Positions 1-9,100 of a stretch of DNA of 64,000 bases are shown in pieces (the stretch's first letter is position 1; each line of letters starts with the position of its first letter). Source of the DNA: Pycnopodia helianthoides (Eukaryota > Echinodermata > Asteroidea > Forcipulatida > Asteriidae); assembly GCA_032158295.1 (NCBI GenBank), contig CM063247.1, positions 20,498,875-20,562,874 of the forward strand, read 5' to 3'. The notes beneath the pieces are model-generated. The model did not search any database. It saw only the letters and a program-made list of their open reading frames with translations, and was not told the origin of the DNA. A program made the translations under genes and the position numbers.

Positions 1-132
1 CAGGTCCCCCTGGTCCAAAAGGTGCTGATGGTGAGCCCGGTAAAAACGGACCCTCGGGTCCAACTGGGAGACGTGGTCCACCGGGAACGGCGAGGAATGA
101 TGGGGACAAAAACTGCACTTGTGTGGATAAGG
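1..132 (+). CDS. Colmedin exon 1 (partial): collagen repeat ending in a Cys-x-Cys knot
   Basis: Read from base 3, this gives nine or so Gly-X-Y triplets ([13 protein letters not shown]...), then a non-collagenous tail with the motif NCTCVDK. The exon ends at 132 before gtgaga and leaves one base of the next codon (phase 1). The 5' end of the exon is outside the window. The CxC directly after the triple helix probably makes interchain disulfides in the trimer, by analogy with other collagen C-terminal knots. The Asn of NCT is also a formal N-glycosylation sequon. Confidence 0.85.
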
Positions 133-3100
133 GTGAGAGAAGTAAAGATAAGAATTACGGCTACATCTTTCCTTTGCCTGATTTAATATCTCTGCTGAGG
201 TAGAAATTAAAATGGGGAAGTAGCCACTCCGAAATATACACCACGTAGCATTGTGGCTGGTAACCTCTATCTAGTAAGCAGAATGCGAAGTAATTTTTGT
301 GTTTTGTTGTTCATTTGACACTGCTATCACATGAGAGTAAACTGGCAATTTTTATTTAAAAGCAGGAAAGGTCTAATTACAGGGTAAAAGTTAAATCAGG
401 AATGGGACTTTGTTATTGTGCTATACAGAGACAAAATTGTAAAACTATGTAGCCAACAAAATGAAAGAAAAGTTGAAAACAATTTCAGCTGGTCTAGCCT
501 TTCATAGTCAAAATTTAATAATGCATGAGAATAACAAATAACAAATTTTATATATATAAATTTGATCTCAATCGTCAGATGGAAGGAAAGCCCTTAAAAC
601 TGAATCAGGAAGGCTGTTATCTGAGTTTCGAAAAAATGCCAACTTCAGTCTCATTTTGTGGGGGAAGGTCACGACTGAAGCACTTTAAATGACGTCGTGG
701 GGATGTTAGTTTGACGGAGGACTAATTGAAGCATATTTGAGTGTTAAAGCAGTTTCCCCTTGCATAGTTTGCTCATCCTGTTGAACTCTTTGCCTAAATA
801 TCTTAGAGACACACACGACATTTCCCACTTCCAACAATCTCTTAAAACACATCTTTTCAAATTGGCCCATGAACATTTCGGAGAATTTCTTTGATTTACC
901 AAGACCGTATCTGAAATATCAAAATAGTGTTTTGACATGTGAATGGGCATGTAGGCTTATTCTGAAAATTACTTTTGGTAGATTATTTTGTAACTTTTTT
1001 TAATTACCCTCAAATGAAGTTTTGAAAAAGTACAGGAAAATTTAGTAACTTTTTCCGTCCATTGTTGATGGAAATTTAAGAGTGATTTAAAAACAACTAA
1101 ATAATAAAAACAAAGGAATTAACTCAAATTATTTCCTGTATAACCCTGCATGTCCATTCACATGTTGGAGCACTTTTTTGGGAGGTTTCAGGTACTTCAA
1201 ACAAGTACAGAGAAACTGCTAGTATGACGGATGCAAAAAGGTACCCTTGTGTTTATTGTCACTTAAAGGCCCTGTACACTATTGGTAAGATCGAAAAACA
1301 CAATGTTCACAGATTCACACATGACTTACATGATTTAAAGTAAGTAATGGTAGGAAGGGTTTCTTAAAATATTTCTGCCTAAAATGCTATCGTTTCTGAG
1401 AAACGAGTAAAACAATAGTAATTATCGTGCGCGATAATTTGAAAAAACAGAAAACACATAAGATCTCTTTTCACTGTTTTCTCGTGAACAGTTGAAAAAC
1501 ACAAACTTGCGCTAAATATGCTTTATTTATTCATCATTTCTGTAGATTTGGAGAGCCAGATAGAAATGCTTCTGGCCAGTACAGCCAAGCTCGCTGGGCA
1601 GATTGGTCCGCCAGGACCTCAAGGGGTATCTGGTGAGCCAGGTCGGGTTGGTGAACCAGGAGCTCAAGGTGAGAGTGGTGATCCAGGACCAGAGGGGCCA
1701 TCGGGAGTAAAGGGCGAGAAGGGAGACATTGGTCCAGAGGGTCAGCAGGGCGAATTGGGACCAGTGGGACAGAAGGGTGACATTGGAGATATGGGTCCTC
1801 AGGGAATCCAGGGACCATTCGGCTTGAAAGGTGCCAAGGGTGAACTTGGTGAGAATGGCCAGCATGGTCGGCACGGCAGGGCCGGGACAAAGGGAGTACA
1901 TGGTCAGAAAGGTGAAGTAGGCTCACCAGGTCCAGCAGGTCCAGCAGGGGTCAAAGGTGACACGGGTGATGCAGGAGCTTTTGATGAGTTTGGATCAGGT
2001 CAGCAGAGTAAAAACAGGAGTCATTGCCTCTGTGTCCAACCAGGTAAATCTTCTTAATTCCATATTTCTTGAATTTGTTTTTCTTTGTAACTCTTAGTCT
2101 TATAAAATATGTTTGTCTCATCCTATTCAGGTTGTCCAGGGGTATTAGTAACTTCTTCTCTGTCTCATTTTGTTGTTTATCTTTCATATTTATTTATTTA
2201 TTGGTTTATTTTTTTTTGGAGGGAGTAACATCCCGGGATACAAAATTTAATCAACAATGTTGTATTTACTTTGACGTGTAGGCGACATACAGACAGAAGG
2301 AGTTTTGAGCCCAACAAACGGAGCTGCTGCTGAAAGGCAGCTGGTCTTTATTGGACAACCCGGACCCCCGGGTCCAGTAGGTCCCAAGGGTCAAGATGGT
2401 GAAATAGGGCCAAAGGGTGATACTGGCGACCAAGGGCCTCCGGGTGAAGATGGCTTTGGAATTAAGGGTCAGAAGGGTGAGAAGGGTCGCAGGGGTGAAA
2501 CTGGCCCAAAGGGACCACCAGGTGCTGATGGTGAACCAGGACAGTTTGGTGAGTAAGAGTTGACCATAATTGTCTTTTAGGTCAATGATTTGTCAGGATT
2601 TCTCCTGATCTGCTGGGATGTTAAAATCTGTAAACCTTTAAAATGACATTTCCTGTATGTTCAGGGGGCTTCATCTCCTCAGATGTGGTTCAACTTTCAG
2701 AATTTCAAATTTATTGCTTTTTTTTGCCCACTCCTCTATCTCTAGCATGTTATTGTTTGACAAACACATTTTGTGTGCAGTCCCAGCTCTCTAGGTTTCT
2801 ACAAGCACAACAAATGTTCTATTGTTTTAGCAGATGAGTTTAGGTCGTGTCCGAAATGGCAGCTGCAGCTACAAGTATGGCTAGATTTCCACGTCATTAT
2901 GCGTTATAGTACGTCCTTAGCAGAACCCTTAACAACAGTTGTAGCCATAGCTGTAGCAGCCATGCATCCTTAGCATAACCCTTAGCAACAGTCGTAGCCA
3001 TAGCCGTAGCAGCCAATTCGGATACAGCCTAAATCTTAATTGCACTGTGGTGTTTGTGAAAACTCATCTCAAGTGATCTGCCTTGATCAGGTAGAGTGAA

Positions 3101-6100
3101 CACCTTTAAAGTGTACCTTTGACCTGTGATCATTAATCTTGAAGGTGTAGATGGAGACAATGAATTACAGGACCTCATCCGACTTCCGGGATTAAAAGGT
3201 GACAGGGGACTGTCTTGTAATGGTAAGTGTACACAAATATTATATAGTCTCTTATCAACATATATTCACAGTGGGTAAAACTCTAACTTAAAATACTAGT
3301 AATTAGATTTCAAGACAATTTTAACAAAATAACGAATTTATCTTTACATTTTAACCAATAATCTACCACAGTGTGAAATCTAACATTCACCTTCTTAGAT
3401 CTACCCACATACATAGTCATAGCCAGAGGGGTGTCTGGGTGTCTTTTCGACACCCTGTTTTAAATTTGGATACCTTGTTTTATCTGTCATTTACATGTAA
3501 CAGTATTGTAAGTGAACAGTTTTGACACCCAGTTTTAAAATTTCGAGCAAATTTTGACACCCTTTTACCAAATTCTGGCTAGAACTTTGCCCACATAGCA
3601 TTGTATAGGAAGTCTGCATCACTTTTGAAACCACTCAATCTTTAGTTAAATAGAACTATGCCCTGAGGCACATTCAACATTAAATGTTCAAGAAGATGTG
3701 GAGCAAGTAAACATATCTTTAGAAAGCCTTCTATGAATCTAAGCTCAATTGTGAAGGTAGTAAGGTTTAAGATATTTTTCCGAAGTGAATTTGGTTGTCG
3801 GAATATGGCACAAGACAGCTAAGTTTTGAATTGGGGGTTTATGCAGTTAGATGAATGGCATGATTGTATAAAGGCAATTGGGTACAAGCAATCATTTAAA
3901 GGGATATTGCAATATTGGTTAGTGGTAGTAAACATCCATTCAGCTGGGTTTCTTTTTTCTTTTTTTTTCTTTTTTACCTAAATTTTTTTCCATGGTCTGC
4001 TTAAATGGTTAAAACTGATTTCCATTGGGGCCTGCATATTAATTTAATATTTACCATTTTATTTGTATTTTTAATTTATTTGAATCATAATTACTGAGGT
4101 TGGCCCATCCACTAACTGCTGATCATTTGAGACCCTCACATAAAATAAAAATACATCAAAGACAAAATACTAACATTGACAAGACTTTGGTAGAAAGAGC
4201 TCAGAAAAAAACAATAAATTAATACTTGCGTGCTTAACTATGCTTACCTGGTAAATTCACAGAAAGTTAGGTGGTTTAGTCTTTCAAGTAATAAACCACA
4301 AGGGAAACCAACTAGACAAATTTTAAAATAATTTTGGGTCCTTACACATTTTACTCAAGTCATAAAAGTTTATATATTTTTTCCCCTGTCATTAATACCT
4401 CTACTGACTTTTTATTTTAAAACCCAGTGATTTAATTTTGATAATAAACAATAACATTATTTTAAAATGTCTGTAAGAATTTCCCTGACGAAACAGATAT
4501 GCAATGATTTTATTGACTATACTTTCTATAAAAATAGTGCTGCAACAATTTGCAGCCCACATTTTGCAGAGAGTGAACTAAATTTTTGCAATGAAAAACC
4601 CTTGAGTCTGGATATTCCATTTGGTACATTCCACAGACATTTGGATAAAGTCTTTCACAGACGTAGGTCCTGGTATGTTTTGTATTTTATTAGACTAATG
4701 TGTACATTTACTCAGGGGCAAGCGGCAGGGTTACGAATGCATGAGTAATGCCTTGATCTTGAACTTCGGTAATGGCAGGGCTGGGACTTTGTAAACATTG
4801 CAGACTTACCGAAACACATCATTCTGAAGCTACTATAGGCGGTAGGCGGGAGTGGAATAACAGCAGGAGAAGTTCTTATAAGAACAATCTACACAGCAAA
4901 GTAGATTCAGTCACATTGTGTGACTGCAAACCAAATATACAATGATACCCCACAATGCAATGCCTCAAAACCTCTAACAAATAATGTAGATTGAAAATTT
5001 AATATGATTTTGGGTTTATTTTTTTCTCATAAAATGTAAACAAATTTTTTTGTTTGCTCATTTTTTTAGCAAGTGAAATGCTAAAGGAAATCCTGCAGTT
5101 GGACAACACGACACTACAGCTTCTCCATGGACCTCCTGGCCCCAGAGGGAGTCGGGGGATAAGGGGACCTGAAGGCAAACCGGGCATAGATGGTGCCCCA
5201 GGTTCTCCTGGTGAAAAGGGTGACTCTGGGGAGCCTGGAAGTGATGGATCACAAGGTCCAGTTGGGCCTTCTGGTCCCAAGGGTACCCCGGGTGCTAAAG
5301 GTCTAGCAGGGTCTTTTGGGTACCCAGGGGAGACAGGGAGCATGGGTCCAGTTGGACCAACAGGTCTGCCTGGGAATCCAGGGTCACCAGGTCCATCAGG
5401 CATTGATGGGTTACCAGGGGGTCCAGGAGAGAGGGGTCAGGACGGGCTACCCGGGAACGGGGCAAAAGGGGTGAGAAGGGTGAAAGTGGTGTGGATGGGT
5501 TACCAGGTCCAGTTGGTCCCCCTGGCTCAAACGGTACCATTGAAAATGGGAGTCCAGCAGGGGCCCCAGGGCTACCAGGCCAACGAGGCATGGATGGGTC
5601 ACCGGGTGGAAAAGGAGAGAGGGGTGATAAAGGTCAGGATGGGCAACAAGGGGTAAAAGGAGACAAGGGTGATATTGGTGGAGATGGGGAACAAGGGATT
5701 AAAGGAGAAAAGGGTGAGAGGGGTGGGGATGGATTAACTGGTGAACAAGGACTGCAAGGAGAACCTGGAGTGGATGGGAACCAGGGACCTGCTGGAGAAA
5801 AGGGCGACAAGGGAGATACCGGTGAGTTTAAAGCAAATTACCTAAAGTAGATGGTACAGCATTTTATCACCAAATAATTTAGCAATCGGCAACAAGTGGA
5901 CAAAAATAAAAAATGGAGAAAATCATATTTTTGACATGCCCTTCTCTTCCTGAAATTTGTGACAATTGTTTGGCGTAAAGGTAAATTAGTTATTTTGTTT
6001 TTAAGAAAGGTAAAACAATAAATCATTTTCTAGATGTTTGAATGTTTGTAGATGTTTGGATTTCTTCAGGCCATGTTTAAACACACCTCGCCGTGTTCGT

Positions 6101-9100
6101 ATATCTCACATTTAAACATGGCCATGTGATCTCCTCTCAACCAATCAGAATGGATAAACTGTCCCAGGTATTTATGAATATGAATATACAGCGGATCACT
6201 ATCTTGGCAGTGTTGTGCTAGTTTTTGCTTAGTCCAAAGTTTAAAAGCAATGCAGTTTTGTTTTGTTTTTTTGATCTTCAACAACTCAGAAAAGGATAAA
6301 GTTCTACCACAAAGTAAAAGGAAGTTCCAAAGAAAGCGAAAAATTCTCTATTTTGAATGAATTTGCAAAATTTCAAAACAATTTCTTCTCTCTTCAGGTA
6401 AAATGGGCCCTGCTGGCCCATCAGGAAGGGATGGGACCAGGGGTCGTACAGGCTCCAAAGGGGAGAAGGGTCACCAAGGGATTGCATCGGGTAAGTGGAA
6501 ATATCAAAAGAATATAAACATCTTGGGAGAAATGCTGGAGCTGATTCAGTTCTGTGTATCAGAAACTGAAAGCGCTTGAACACATTCTGATGTTGAACTG
6601 GATTATTGGACAGGTTTTTTAAATTTTAAGTGTTGTTTGATTTATTATGTTTTTCTCATAAACGACACAACAAAAAGAAATGACTGAACTGTAGAAATAA
6701 GACACTTGGCCTTGGCCTTTGAGAAAGACTCTGCTACGGTCAAAATGTTGGGCTATTAACCATTTTGGGGCATTTATACCATAGGTCCTTTTGGTTGGTA
6801 TGCAGTTTGCAACAGCTAACTCTATTTTCACACCATCAAACAAAATTTGAATAAGAAGTTGCTGCAAATCTTTTAATCTTTCAGAATGATTTCAAAATAT
6901 AGATCAGTTCTAATTTTTTTGGTATTCCAAAAGTTTATACACAGACTGACATTTTGTCAATCTTGAATTACTTCTGTTTTACCAATTTAAAAGAATTTTA
7001 TTAAAAAAATTTTTTTTATGGGATATCGCCTAACTCACAAGGCCGAACGGCCATTCAAGGTGAGGGCTACACTTAACTGATTTAGGCTGTTGACCCAAAT
7101 CAACTGACACCAGAGGCACGTTGCCACCTACTCCCGGGGCTGAAACAGGGTTTATACCCCCTTCACAGTCCCTAAGGATGAGGGCATGGGTATCATCCAC
7201 TGGGAGCCTGGCTGGTAGAGCAGAATGCACTACCTTCCCAACTTTTTACGAAGCAATTATGGTTAAGTGCCTTGCTTAAGGGCACAAGTGTCATGACCGG
7301 GATTCGAACCCACACTGTGCTGCTGACAACACCAGAGCTTGGGTCCGGTGAACTAGACCACTCGGCTACGACAGGCCACGCGTGTACAATTGTGAACAAT
7401 TTCTGTGCTAAACAAAGAAGACATTTGATATGTAGTTTCTCAAATTTAGTGCAGATTGCCTGACTGTTGGAAATAAAACGGAACTGTGTTGAATTAGAAT
7501 TATTTTCTTTTTTAAAGACAGTGGTTCTGTATCCATTTGAACAAAACACAAAGAAAACAATGTTTGGCTGACTTTATTTGATAGCTCAACTGATTAAAAT
7601 TTTGTCTTCTGTTTCAAAAGGTATGATTCAACTTGGAAATGATGGAGAGCTTGAAAAACAAGGTTAGAATTAAAAAGCGTTGAAGGAATTATAGGAGCTG
7701 TTGAAGGTTTCCTAATCCCATTGAATCCCTATTTTCATGGGATTGATTTCACTCTAATCCTCATCTTTTTGTAGATTTCAATTTAAAATGGATTTTACCC
7801 AAAAATTTACGACGATAATGATGATGATGATGGTTATGATGATGATGATGATGATTATTATTATTATCGTTAATATTTTATTTCTCTCCACAACATTTGC
7901 CTCTGCTTCATTGTATCTCGTACATAAAGATTAATAGATATACAAAAATATGACAAACATTACTGTTTTATTTGTTCAAATTTGTGTTCTTTTGTACAGT
8001 AAAGGTGACAGATTCACCCCCAGTTGACACGCCCAAAACACCACCACCTCTCAGAAAAACCCCAGTGTCTGGTAAGCTATATAATAATCAAACACTCAAA
8101 AATATCATTAAGATGCTTGGTCCGATTTTTGGCGGATTTGACCTGAAATTTTAAGAAGCTTTTTTTATAGATTTGAGAAAGTTACAATTTTTTATTTAAG
8201 GTATTAACCCCCAAGAAAATCCACCATTGATAAATGTTAGTCAATTAAAAACTGAATGCTTCTTGCTTTTCTCTCTCCACTCTCTCTATTCATGTATTTC
8301 CACTTGACTGCTCTTGTTACCCTTGTATGCATGTATGTGCGTTGTCTCGTCATTTAGCCTTCGAGAAAGACTCTGCTAGGGTCGAAACGTCAGGCCACTA
8401 ACAAATTTTTTGCAATTAAAAACTGTTATTGTCGGACATCGGACATTATCTCACATCCATCAGCCATGTACAAACAATCATGTACAACAATTATTAAATC
8501 TCTTTTGTGTGAGTGTTGGCTCTGAAAAGAGCCGGTTTGGTCTCGACACTTCAAGCAGTATACTCTGCTCGTCTTCGGGAGAAATACAGTAATACCTTAA
8601 AATAGTGTTAGGACCACATGATTATATTGAGTGCTTTAACTTGCTGTACTATTTTTATACATTTTTGCAGAGTGTTCACTCGTGAGCATAGGAGATCCTG
8701 TGGACCATCACTATGGCAACACATTCTGGGATCATGGATGCAGGATACTGCGCCAGATCCGCTGAACCCTGAAATGGTATGGGTCACTAAGCACATAGTT
8801 GGAGATGTGATTTACGGTAAGCATTATCGCATGATACCATTCTGTCTCTTTTGCATCTCATTCTCTTTCTTATGTTTTTGTTGATATCCTTGAGTTTTAC
8901 ATTCACTTTGTAGTGTTATCAGTTACAGTTTTGTTTGACTGTTTGCTTGGTTTCATCTTTGAATTTGATTTGTTGTGGAGCCTTTAAAAAAAAAAATGGG
9001 GGGATTTTGTACCTAAAAAAGGAGGTAAATTGGTCAACCATGTGCCCGTGGTTGACCAATTTACCTAATTTACTACCCACTTTACCCCCTCCCCCACTGC

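Noticed and set aside
1527..1926. Minus-strand open frames of 124 and 130 codons over exon 2, and similar ones over exon 5
   Set aside because: They are Pro/Leu/Ser-rich complements of Gly-X-Y repeats, which rarely contain stops on the other strand; the plus strand has splice sites and correct phases.
4467..4748. 93-codon plus ORF in colmedin intron 4
   Set aside because: Different phase from the gene, AT-rich codon use and no flanking splice sites that preserve phase 1.
5471..5560. A 90-base internal intron in exon 5 (gtgaga...ccagcag) to explain the frame jump
   Set aside because: Ninety is a multiple of three, so removing it does not bring the two reading frames together; a one-base loss is the only simple fix.
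7290..7385. A true tRNA gene (box A and B present); also at 11631, 22030, 23715, 26944, 31090 and 41820
   Set aside because: Each is fused to a shared SINE body or lacks a pairable acceptor stem; they are SINE heads.
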